From contig CAKUZC010000026.1 in NCBI GenBank assembly GCA_934718145.1, forward strand, positions 1-10,443: 10,443 bases of DNA, read 5' to 3'. The position numbers and the translations under genes were made by a program. Position 1 is the stretch's first letter, and the number at the start of each line of letters is the position of its first letter. This DNA comes from an uncultured Eubacteriales bacterium. Lineage in GTDB: Bacteria; Bacillota; Clostridia; Oscillospirales; Acutalibacteraceae. Shown one piece after another: positions 1 through 5,811 of this stretch. The notes beneath the pieces are model-generated. The model did no database searches and was not told the DNA's origin. It saw nothing but the letters and a program-made list of their open reading frames with translations.

Positions 1-1
1 T

Positions 2-78
2 CCGCCCGTGGCGAAGCTGGATATCGCAGCAGATTCCGATTCTGAAGGTCGGGGGTTCGAATCCCTCCGGGCGGACCA
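2..78 (+). tRNA. tRNA-Arg (anticodon CCG)
   Basis: A full cloverleaf can be folded. The acceptor stem CCGCCCG (2-8) pairs with CGGGCGG (68-74), followed by discriminator A75 and an encoded CCA (76-78). The D stem is GCGA/TCGC. The anticodon arm 29-45 has loop TTCCGAT, which puts CCG at 36-38 and reads the arginine codon CGG. The T arm has the loop TTCGAAT. The first pair of the anticodon stem (G29/A45) is a mismatch; everything else is canonical. No terminator separates it from the NUDIX gene that starts at 115, so the two may share a transcript. Confidence 0.95.
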
Positions 79-114
79 TAAATCAAAATAAGAGGATATT
101 AGCAAAGGATAATT

Positions 115-642
115 ATGGACAAATTAAAAATAAGAAATAGTGTTAAAATTATACTTTTAAATAGTAAAAACGAATTATTACTTTTATCCACAGACGATAA
201 ATCAATAAAGAATAAAGACGGAAATTATAATGGTAAATTTTGGCAACTAGTAGGAGGAAAAATAGAAGAAGGCGAAACCCCTACTGAAGCAGCTAAAAGG
301 GAATTATTTGAAGAAACTGGATTAAATGAAAGTGACGTAACTTTTGGAGATATAGTTTGGAAAGGTGAATTGGACTTAAACATGAAGGGTTCAATGACTC
401 ATATAAATCAGTGCTTTATATATGCAAAAACCAAAAAAGAAAGTGTTACTTTAAAAAATCTTACCAACGAGGAAAAACCGGTGATAAAGTCACTTGAATG
501 GTTATCACTTGAGCAGATAAAAAATAGTAACGATATTATTTATCCAGTTGTGCTTCCTGAATATTTACCGGACATTATAAATGGAAATTTTCCAAAAGAA
601 ACTTTAATTATAGATTTATCCAAACAACCTAAAAAAGCTTAA
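115..642 (+). CDS. NUDIX hydrolase, substrate unknown
   Basis: A 175-residue protein with a complete NUDIX box at residues 48-70: G48-x5-E54-x7-R62-E63-L-x-E66-E67-x-G69-L. This motif coordinates the divalent metal and cleaves nucleoside-diphosphate-linked (X) substrates. The N-terminal strand region (about 5-27) and the WQLVGGKIEEGE segment are typical of MutT-like folds. The protein has no signal peptide, so it should be cytosolic. An AAAGGA ribosome binding site lies just upstream of the ATG. The gene starts 36 nt after the CCA end of tRNA-Arg without an obvious promoter of its own. The family covers mutagenic-nucleotide sanitation, (d)NTP and cofactor turnover and RNA decapping, and nothing in the sequence decides among these. 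Family assignment is firm; substrate is open. Confidence 0.93.
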   Translation: MDKLKIRNSVKIILLNSKNELLLLSTDDKSIKNKDGNYNGKFWQLVGGKIEEGETPTEAAKRELFEETGLNESDVTFGDIVWKGELDLNMKGSMTHINQCFIYAKTKKESVTLKNLTNEEKPVIKSLEWLSLEQIKNSNDIIYPVVLPEYLPDIINGNFPKETLIIDLSKQPKKA

Positions 643-673
643 TGAACAATAATTTAAAGCTTAGAAATTTAAG

Positions 674-703
674 TTTAAACCTATAATCTAAATGTGATAT
701 AAT
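674..703 (+). promoter_or_regulatory. Putative sigma-A promoter for the 787 gene
   Basis: A TATAAT box at 698-703 is preceded 18 bp upstream by TTTAAA (674-679), or 17 bp upstream by TTAAAC. It lies between the NUDIX stop and the small gene at 787, on the right strand and at a suitable distance. Confidence 0.5.
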
Positions 704-786
704 ATCAGAGTCTGGTTCAATGAAGTGTAATTGTTGAAACTGATTAAGTATTTGATTTATTTTTATGAATGGGAGCGTAGAATTAA

Positions 787-1017
787 TTGGATAATTCTGT
801 AGATGAATTGAAAAAAATTCTTGAAAGTGACGAGGTAAAAGAAAAGCGTAGTCCTCAAAAATGGGCAGGGTTTGTAGAAAGTACTGTTGTAAATTTTTTT
901 GATGAATACAAGATAGAAAAACTTTCAGTTGAAGATGGCAATGGGAATAAAGCAAAATTGTCTAGGACTAAAGATAATAACATAAAGATAGAATACTATT
1001 CTACGGTAATGATGTAG
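787..1017 (+). CDS. Small charged protein of unknown function
   Basis: A 76-residue, highly charged protein that I do not recognise. The only usable in-frame start is TTG at 787, directly after an in-frame TAA. It is preceded by GGGAG at 771-775, about 11 nt away. It has no signal peptide, transmembrane segment or cysteines. The first half is predicted helical (DELKKILESDEVKEK, then WAGFVESTVVNFFDEY). The second half reads as short beta strands rich in Lys, Asp and Asn and ends in IKIEYYSTVMM. It has its own promoter upstream (TATAAT at 698-703) and a strong terminator right after the stop, which argues for a real single-gene transcript. Codon use resembles its neighbours. Function cannot be inferred; it could be a small regulatory or nucleic-acid-associated protein. 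Confidence 0.65.
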   Translation: MDNSVDELKKILESDEVKEKRSPQKWAGFVESTVVNFFDEYKIEKLSVEDGNGNKAKLSRTKDNNIKIEYYSTVMM

Positions 1018-1026
1018 TGAATTTGT

Positions 1027-1074
1027 GAAACAGCTTCTTTATTATAGTTATGGAAGTTGTTTCAAATTTTTTAT
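1027..1074 (+). terminator. Intrinsic terminator after the small gene
   Basis: An 11-bp stem pairs GAAACAGCTTC (1027-1037) with GAAGTTGTTTC (1053-1063) through one G-U pair. It is followed by AAA and a run of T. It begins 10 nt after the stop codon at 1017 and separates this gene from mnmA. Confidence 0.85.
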
Positions 1075-1108
1075 GTTTTTAATTTATTTGAAATGGAGAT
1101 AATATAGT

Positions 1109-2185
1109 ATGAAAAGTGCATTAATAGCGATGAGTGGGGGAGTTGATAGTTCTGTTGCCGCTTTACTCACTTTAAATGATGGTTTTAAATGTGTAGGTGC
1201 AATGATGAAACTTTTTCAAGGTGATGAAGAAAATATTAAATGTGACAAAACTTGTTGCTCACTGGATGATTCCAAAGATGCAAGAGCTGTTGCTTTTAAA
1301 TTGGGAATACCTTTTTATGTGTTTAATTTTAAGGATGAATTTAAAAAAAATGTAATAGATAAATTTGTAAATTGTTACCAACAAGGAAAAACACCTAATC
1401 CATGTATTGAGTGCAATAGGTATTTAAAATTTGATAAAATGCTTCAAAGAGCTTTAGAACTAGGATTAGATTATGTTGTAACGGGTCATTATGCGCGTAT
1501 AGAACGTGACTTGGCAACAGATAGATATTTGCTGAAAAAAGGTATTGACACCAGTAAAGATCAGAGTTATGTTTTATATTCTATGAATCAAAATCAGCTA
1601 AAACATACAATTTTCCCACTAGGTAGTTTGACAAAAAAAGAAGTAAGAGAAATGGCTTCAAAAAATGGATTTGTAAATGCAAATAAAAGTGAAAGTCAAG
1701 ATATATGTTTTGTTCCAGATGGAAATTATGCTAAATTTATAAAAAATTATACTAAAAATTTAGTAGGATTTAAGCCAGGAAATTTTATTGACGAAGATGA
1801 AAATATATTAGGTAAACACAAGGGAATAGTTAATTACACTGTGGGACAAAGAAAAGGATTGGGGATCAGCTATAAATATCCCCTTTATGTAAAAAAAATA
1901 GATTCTGAAAAAAATAATGTAATATTGAGCAAGGAAAGTTCGTTATATTCTAAAACAGTCTTTGCTAACAATATAAATCTGATTCCTATTGACAAACTTA
2001 AAGGAAAAATTAAGGTCACAGTAAAATTGAGATATAAACAACCTGAACAACCAGCATTTTTGCATCAAGTTGACAATAATACAATTTGCGTTGAATTTGA
2101 AAATGCTCAAAGAGCTGCTGCAAAAGGACAAGCTATGGTTATTTATGATGGAGATACAGTAGTAGGAGGGGGTATTATAATTTAA
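1109..2185 (+). CDS. mnmA: tRNA-specific 2-thiouridylase MnmA
   Basis: MnmA activates U34 of tRNA-Lys, -Glu and -Gln with ATP and transfers sulfur from a persulfide to make 2-thiouridine. The 358-residue length is normal. The N-terminal PP-loop SGGVDSS is at residues 9-15. The catalytic cysteines are Cys99 in PNPCIECN and Cys200 in SQDICFV. The central and C-terminal domain signatures GHYAR, KDQSYVL and YTVGQRKGLGI are also present. The segment KCDKTCCSLDD (44-54) is the cysteine-containing variant often seen in Firmicutes. GGAGAT precedes the ATG. The gene stands alone here: no cysteine desulfurase or IscU gene is adjacent, so the sulfur donor must be encoded elsewhere. No convincing promoter is visible in the 35 nt between the upstream terminator and the start, so expression may start within that gap or by read-through. 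Confidence 0.97.
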   Translation: MKSALIAMSGGVDSSVAALLTLNDGFKCVGAMMKLFQGDEENIKCDKTCCSLDDSKDARAVAFKLGIPFYVFNFKDEFKKNVIDKFVNCYQQGKTPNPCIECNRYLKFDKMLQRALELGLDYVVTGHYARIERDLATDRYLLKKGIDTSKDQSYVLYSMNQNQLKHTIFPLGSLTKKEVREMASKNGFVNANKSESQDICFVPDGNYAKFIKNYTKNLVGFKPGNFIDEDENILGKHKGIVNYTVGQRKGLGISYKYPLYVKKIDSEKNNVILSKESSLYSKTVFANNINLIPIDKLKGKIKVTVKLRYKQPEQPAFLHQVDNNTICVEFENAQRAAAKGQAMVIYDGDTVVGGGIII

Positions 2186-2195
2186 AATATTTATT

Positions 2196-2225
2196 TTGTC
2201 TTGATTTTTTTTATAAATTTATAAT
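2196..2225 (+). promoter_or_regulatory. Putative promoter of the calpain-like gene
   Basis: TTGTCT (2196-2201) and a perfect TATAAT (2220-2225) are separated by 18 bp. They sit in the AT-rich gap after mnmA, about 35 nt before the start codon at 2261. Confidence 0.55.
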
Positions 2226-2260
2226 ATATTTGTAGAAAATATAAAAAGGTGGTGCTATTT

Positions 2261-3304
2261 ATGCCTGAAGAAGAACAAATTGATAAATCTATAGACAGAA
2301 TAAGAAAAAGTGATAGCCAAATTAAGTATGGTCCTTTTAATAGAAGAACAGAATTTGACAAAAATGCCAAACTTTTTCCAAATGGCAAACCGAATTATAA
2401 AGATGTAAAACAAGGGTATACAGATCTGGATTGCTTTTTTTTAGATGTTGTTGCGGGAATGGCAAAGAGTAAACCTGGAAAATTATTAAAATGTTTTCCG
2501 GAATATGATGGCCTTAAAGAAAGTAAAATTGATGAAAATTTCTCAAGAGCTAATGAAGTAAAAATTTTATTCTATAAGACAAAACGTAAAAGTAATGATG
2601 AGTATGAAAGTAGTGGAAAAGTAGAAATTACTATAGAAAAAACTGCTCTAAGAAGTAAAGGTGCTCCGTGGGTAAGACTCCTTGAAAAAGCTTACGCGGT
2701 TTATAGAGCGGAAGGATGTGACGCAGCATGTCCGGTAAAAGGAAACAGTAAAAGGGTTAAAAGTAGAATTATAGATGGTATAAATGGTGGTGACAGTGCT
2801 TCTGTTATCGTTACTTTAACGGGTAATTCTTCTCGTTCAGTTTGTTTGGGGGACGATGAAGAAAGGTCTAAAGTCAAGAAGTTTAGTACTACAGATGCAG
2901 AAGGTAAAAAGGTTGCTTCTTATAACGAAAAAGTTTTAAAAATATTTAAGGATATTCAAAAAAATCTTGAAAAGGGAAATATTGTAACTGCAAGCGCAGA
3001 TAGAAGATACCGTATTTATTCTAAAGGTTTATTTTTGAAGCATTGTTATACTGTTATAGGCACTAATGAAAAAAATAGTTTTAAATATGTTGTAGTCAGA
3101 AATCCTTATGCCAACAGATCTCGAGTTTATAAAAAGGATTCAAAAGGAGTAATGCACAGTAAAGTTACGGTGCATGAAGAAGAAGATAAAAAAGGTGTTT
3201 CAGAACTTGAATTAAATGACTTTTTTAAATACTTTAAGTACGTAGAAACCGAAGATGCAGTTCCAGAAAATCCTTCATCAGAAAGTTCTTTATCTAAAGA
3301 TTAG
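2261..3304 (+). CDS. Calpain-family (C2, CysPc) cysteine protease homologue
   Basis: A 347-residue protein with the layout of the calpain protease core. QGYTDLDCFFLDVVAGMA (51-68) matches the calpain Q-G-x-LGDC-xxLA motif, with Cys58 as nucleophile and Gln51 as the likely oxyanion residue. PWVRLLEKAYAVYRAEG (136-152) matches the WVPLLEKAYAK segment. INGGDSASVIVTLTG (174-188) matches the GG...LTG segment. GLFLKHCYTVIG (256-267) supplies His261, and VVVRNPYAN (277-285) supplies Asn281. FFKYFKYVET (321-330) matches the end of the domain. The whole Cys-His-Asn triad is therefore present. One residue is inserted between Gln51 and Cys58 relative to the usual spacing. There is no signal peptide, EF-hand or other domain, so it is probably cytosolic; substrates and calcium dependence are unknown. 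The ATG at 2261 is chosen over an in-frame GTG at 2249 because AAAGGTGGTG (2245-2254) is its ribosome binding site. It converges on the ABC-F gene, with 15 nt between them. Confidence 0.82.
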   Translation: MPEEEQIDKSIDRIRKSDSQIKYGPFNRRTEFDKNAKLFPNGKPNYKDVKQGYTDLDCFFLDVVAGMAKSKPGKLLKCFPEYDGLKESKIDENFSRANEVKILFYKTKRKSNDEYESSGKVEITIEKTALRSKGAPWVRLLEKAYAVYRAEGCDAACPVKGNSKRVKSRIIDGINGGDSASVIVTLTGNSSRSVCLGDDEERSKVKKFSTTDAEGKKVASYNEKVLKIFKDIQKNLEKGNIVTASADRRYRIYSKGLFLKHCYTVIGTNEKNSFKYVVVRNPYANRSRVYKKDSKGVMHSKVTVHEEEDKKGVSELELNDFFKYFKYVETEDAVPENPSSESSLSKD

Positions 3305-3319
3305 AAAAAATAAATTTCA

Positions 3320-4849
3320 TCATTTTAAATTAATTATTTTGTCTGCTAAATCCTTATAGAACTCTTCTTCATGAGATACAAGTATTAAATTTCCTTCCCA
3401 GAAGAAGAGTTGTTCTTTTAGGATTTCTTTTGATTCAGGATCTAAGTGATTAGTGGGTTCGTCAAGTATGAGAAAATTGGATTTTTTATTTTGGAGTATG
3501 CATATTTTAACTTTTGATTGTTCTCCTCCACTAAGTGTTCCTATCTTTTGAAGTGCATTTTTTGAATATATTCCGCACTGTGCTAAATGTTTTCTAACTT
3601 CTGTATTGGAAAACCTCGGAAAAGTTTCTTTTATGATTTCCACTGGAGAAAGATCCGGATTGTTCCAATTTAAATCTTGTTCATAGTACGAAAGTTGAAC
3701 GTAATCTGCAAATTTAAAACTTCCTGAAATCGGTTTTATAATTCCCATAAGTGTTTTTAAAAGTGTCGATTTTCCTATTCCATTAAATCCTGTTATTACG
3801 ATTTTTTCTCCAGATTTAACTTCAAAACTTATTTTAGGTAATAAGGCCTTTTTGTATCCAATTTCAAGCGAATGAACTTTAAGTGCTTTTTGGGTTCCAA
3901 TTGGGCAAGAAGTGAATTTGAAATTAGGTTTGGAGTTTACTTTAGGAGGAGGCAGTTTTTCCATTTTCTCTAATTTTTTGATTCTAGCCTGTGCTTGCTT
4001 TGCAGTAGAAGCTCTCACTTTATTTTTAGCTATGTATTCTTCTTGTTTTTTTATTTCTTTTTGCTGTGACTGATATTGTTTTAAATAACTTTCTTTTCTG
4101 AGACCTTTAATTTCTAAAAATTTAGTTATGTTTCCGGGGTATTTAGTTATTTTTTTAAATTCTATATCTAAAATGCAATTAGTTATTTTATCTAAAAAAT
4201 TTAAATCGTGAGATATTACAATAAAGCAATTTTTGAAATTCTTTAAAAATTCTGTCAACCAATCCACATGCTTTTTATCCAAAAAATTGGTAGGTTCGTC
4301 TAAAAGGAGTACGTCCGGGTTCTTTAAAAGCAATTTTGCAAGTATTACTTTTGCTCTTTGTCCTCCGCTAAGTTTTTTTAGTGGCGTATTGATACCTAAT
4401 GCTGTAATTCCCAGTCCATCAGCTACTTTCAATATTGTACTTTCTATTTCATAAAACCCGCGATTTATCAGAAAATTCTGGTAATCTGAAGCCTTTTGAG
4501 CATTGTCTTCTGAAAAATTTTCAGACATAGTTTCATATATATTATTTAACTTTTTTTCGATTTCAAAAAGCTCGTCAAAAGCAGTTTTTAGATAATCTAA
4601 TATGAAGATATCTGTATTTATCTCTGCATATTGGTCTAAATAACCTATTTTTTTACTTTTTTGCCACCGTATATCTCCGGAATCAGGTGTTATGCACCCC
4701 ATAATGGAACGCAAAAGTGTAGTTTTTCCTGCTCCATTTTGTCCGACTATTCCTACATGTTCTCCTTTAAATATTTCAAAACTTGAGTTTTGGTATAAAA
4801 TTTTATCTCCGAAAGAATGAGTAAGATTACTTACTTCCAGTAATGCCAT
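3320..4849 (-). CDS. ABC-F ATPase (ribosome-associated translation factor or antibiotic-resistance type)
   Basis: A 509-residue protein with two ABC domains in tandem and no membrane segments, as in the ABC-F family. ABC-F proteins bind the ribosomal E site to rescue stalled ribosomes or dislodge antibiotics. Domain 1 has Walker A GQNGAGKT (36-43), signature LSGGQ (160-164), Walker B with D184-E185 in LLLDEPTNFLD, and H214. Domain 2 has GFNGIGKS (354-361), LSGGE (439-443), D463-E464 and H493. The linker at about 235-305 is charged and helical, with the NKVRAST...RIKKLEKMEKL sequence typical of the P-site tRNA interaction motif. It looks closer to the housekeeping YfmM/YkpA type than to a named resistance protein, but this is uncertain. 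AAGGAG lies 8 nt before the ATG. A leader of about 200 nt with a possible attenuator precedes it, which favours drug- or stress-inducible expression. Confidence 0.93.
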   Translation of the reverse strand: MALLEVSNLTHSFGDKILYQNSSFEIFKGEHVGIVGQNGAGKTTLLRSIMGCITPDSGDIRWQKSKKIGYLDQYAEINTDIFILDYLKTAFDELFEIEKKLNNIYETMSENFSEDNAQKASDYQNFLINRGFYEIESTILKVADGLGITALGINTPLKKLSGGQRAKVILAKLLLKNPDVLLLDEPTNFLDKKHVDWLTEFLKNFKNCFIVISHDLNFLDKITNCILDIEFKKITKYPGNITKFLEIKGLRKESYLKQYQSQQKEIKKQEEYIAKNKVRASTAKQAQARIKKLEKMEKLPPPKVNSKPNFKFTSCPIGTQKALKVHSLEIGYKKALLPKISFEVKSGEKIVITGFNGIGKSTLLKTLMGIIKPISGSFKFADYVQLSYYEQDLNWNNPDLSPVEIIKETFPRFSNTEVRKHLAQCGIYSKNALQKIGTLSGGEQSKVKICILQNKKSNFLILDEPTNHLDPESKEILKEQLFFWEGNLILVSHEEEFYKDLADKIINLK

Positions 4850-4868
4850 ATGAATTTCTCCTTAAAAT

Positions 4869-4908
4869 AAAAAATTAAGACCACAGCAAAAACATCTGCC
4901 ATAGCCTT
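4869..4908 (-). terminator. Candidate attenuator hairpin upstream of the ABC-F gene
   Basis: On the minus strand, AAG (4907-4905) pairs with CTT (4879-4877). After a 3-nt bulge, ATGGCAG (4902-4896) pairs with CTGTGGT (4886-4880) with one G/G mismatch and two G-U pairs. The hairpin is followed by AA and six T. It sits about 20 nt upstream of the ABC-F start. The stem is imperfect and only moderately stable, which suits conditional rather than constitutive termination. Confidence 0.45.
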
Positions 4909-4978
4909 ATAAATGTAAAAAATACACCGCAACAAACGGCAAAATTCACAGACCAATAAGATAACTTTTGGTTTTGTA

Positions 4979-4988
4979 AGATGTCCCT
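4979..4988 (-). promoter_or_regulatory. Candidate anti-terminator arm (pairs with 4888-4897)
   Basis: AGGGACATCT (minus strand, 4988-4979) can form ten consecutive pairs, three of them G-U, with AGATGTTTTT (4897-4888). The latter covers the 5' arm end and loop of the terminator hairpin at 4869-4908, so the two structures are mutually exclusive. The arm begins at the stop codon of the possible leader peptide (5024-4989), which is where a translating ribosome would mask it. Confidence 0.4.
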
Positions 4989-5024
4989 TCAATATTCAGT
5001 ACATAAAGCAAGTTTAATAGTCAA
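4989..5024 (-). CDS. Possible 11-residue leader peptide of the ABC-F gene
   Basis: A short reading frame, MTIKLALCTEY, starts at TTG (5024-5022) and stops at TGA (4991-4989). AGAG at 5034-5031 is a weak ribosome binding site 6 nt upstream. The peptide lies about 25 nt after the predicted transcription start, and its stop codon abuts the candidate anti-terminator arm. Leader peptides in this position control several ABC-F resistance genes by drug-induced ribosome stalling. The start codon and binding site are weak, so this remains a hypothesis from position and geometry. Confidence 0.3.
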   Translation of the reverse strand: MTIKLALCTEY

Positions 5025-5055
5025 AATTATCTCTAAAACCTTTTCTATTAGTATC

Positions 5056-5085
5056 ATTATAGCACATATGAGTAAAAATCTTCAA
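5056..5085 (-). promoter_or_regulatory. Promoter of the ABC-F gene
   Basis: On the minus strand TTGAAG (5085-5080), an 18-bp spacer ending in TGC, and a perfect TATAAT (5061-5056) form an extended -10 promoter. Transcription would start near 5049, giving a leader of about 200 nt before the ABC-F start at 4849. Confidence 0.7.
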
Positions 5086-5102
5086 CATTATTTGAAAAAA
5101 GT

Positions 5103-5131
5103 TTGCTATAAAACAAAACTTATGATATTAT
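5103..5131 (+). promoter_or_regulatory. Promoter of the lipoprotein gene
   Basis: TTGCTA (5103-5108), a 17-bp spacer ending in TGA, and TATTAT (5126-5131) form an extended -10 promoter. It is divergent from the ABC-F promoter. The predicted start is near 5138, leaving about 80 nt of untranslated leader. Confidence 0.5.
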
Positions 5132-5178
5132 GTATACAATATCCTATATACCTTATAAATGGTCGAGGATAAATATAT

Positions 5179-5194
5179 ACAATTTATAAATTGT
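5179..5194 (+). repeat. Perfect 16-bp palindrome in the lipoprotein leader
   Basis: ACAATTTATAAATTGT is a perfect palindrome, followed by TTTTTAAA. It lies between the predicted promoter and the ribosome binding site of the lipoprotein gene. It could be an operator for a dimeric regulator or a weak hairpin in the transcript. In AT-rich sequence chance occurrence is also possible. Confidence 0.5.
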
Positions 5195-5221
5195 TTTTAA
5201 AAATTAAAGGAGGACAACATT

Positions 5222-5803
5222 ATGAAAAAGCAGATATTTATAATGACAGCGCTGGGAATCATGAGTTTTTTACTTGCCGGATGTGGCAACTCTAATAAAA
5301 CCGCTTCAGAGACAGAAAAATCTAATGTTACATCAAATGAAGCGGGTACTGTGGTGGCAGATGCTGCCGATAGCCCTTCAGCTATGGAACAAGATACTGA
5401 CGACGACAATGATATGAACACTCAGAACATGATATCGGTTGAAGACCTTGAAGTGGGAAAATATAAGGTAACGAATGAAGGTAGAGCAGTAGTAGTAGCT
5501 CACAATGACGGAAATTGTTTAAGTACAACATCTTATAATTATAAAGATGACGTTTTAGACGATATCACAGTTATTTGCAAATACTCAACACCTGAAAAAG
5601 CCAAAACAGCATATGAAAGCATAAAGTCTAATAAACTGACTTCAGAAAAATATTCAAATATAGTTTTGGATGGAGAAAAAATAAAAATGACAGTAATAAA
5701 ATCTGAAGTTGAAGGGCTTAAATCATTGACTAAACAAGAGCTTTATGAAAAACAATCAGCTGCATATTCAAATTCAGAGTCTAAGAGTAAAAAATCTAAT
5801 TAA
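5222..5803 (+). CDS. Putative lipoprotein of unknown function
   Basis: A 193-residue protein with a clear lipoprotein signal: MKKQ, a hydrophobic stretch at 5-18, and lipobox LLAGC with Cys21 as the lipidated residue. Residues 22-70 are a low-complexity Ser/Thr/Glu/Asp-rich linker, including a very acidic stretch around EQDTDDDNDMN. A likely globular part at about 72-175 (EDLEVGKYKVTNEG, then alternating strand and helix segments) follows. The Ser/Lys-rich tail is NSESKSKKSN. I do not recognise the globular domain. It should be anchored on the outer face of the membrane. AAAGGAGG (5206-5213) is an excellent ribosome binding site. It converges on the secreted nuclease-like gene, with only 8 nt between the stops, and its terminator lies inside that gene. 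A functional link to the nuclease is possible but unproven. Confidence 0.85.
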   Translation: MKKQIFIMTALGIMSFLLAGCGNSNKTASETEKSNVTSNEAGTVVADAADSPSAMEQDTDDDNDMNTQNMISVEDLEVGKYKVTNEGRAVVVAHNDGNCLSTTSYNYKDDVLDDITVICKYSTPEKAKTAYESIKSNKLTSEKYSNIVLDGEKIKMTVIKSEVEGLKSLTKQELYEKQSAAYSNSESKSKKSN

Positions 5804-5811
5804 CATTTTAG

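Noticed and set aside
635..662. AAGCTT inverted repeat around the end of the NUDIX gene
   Set aside because: It has six pairs across a 16-nt loop with no T run, which is consistent with chance in this composition.
629..955. Minus-strand open frame of 108 codons
   Set aside because: It overlaps the 787 gene antisense and covers that gene's promoter. Its composition is that of a reversed AT-rich region, and no ribosome binding site was found.
2249..2260. Upstream GTG start for the calpain-like gene
   Set aside because: This GTG lies inside the AAAGGTGGTG ribosome binding site that serves the ATG at 2261.
4981..5172. Plus-strand open frame of 63 codons
   Set aside because: It lies across the ABC-F promoter and leader and has no ribosome binding site. 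The peptide resembles no protein, so it is best explained as a chance frame.
5159..5200. Possible short leader peptide MVEDKYIQFINCF before the lipoprotein gene
   Set aside because: It starts with ATG but has no ribosome binding site, and there is no alternative RNA structure that its translation would control.
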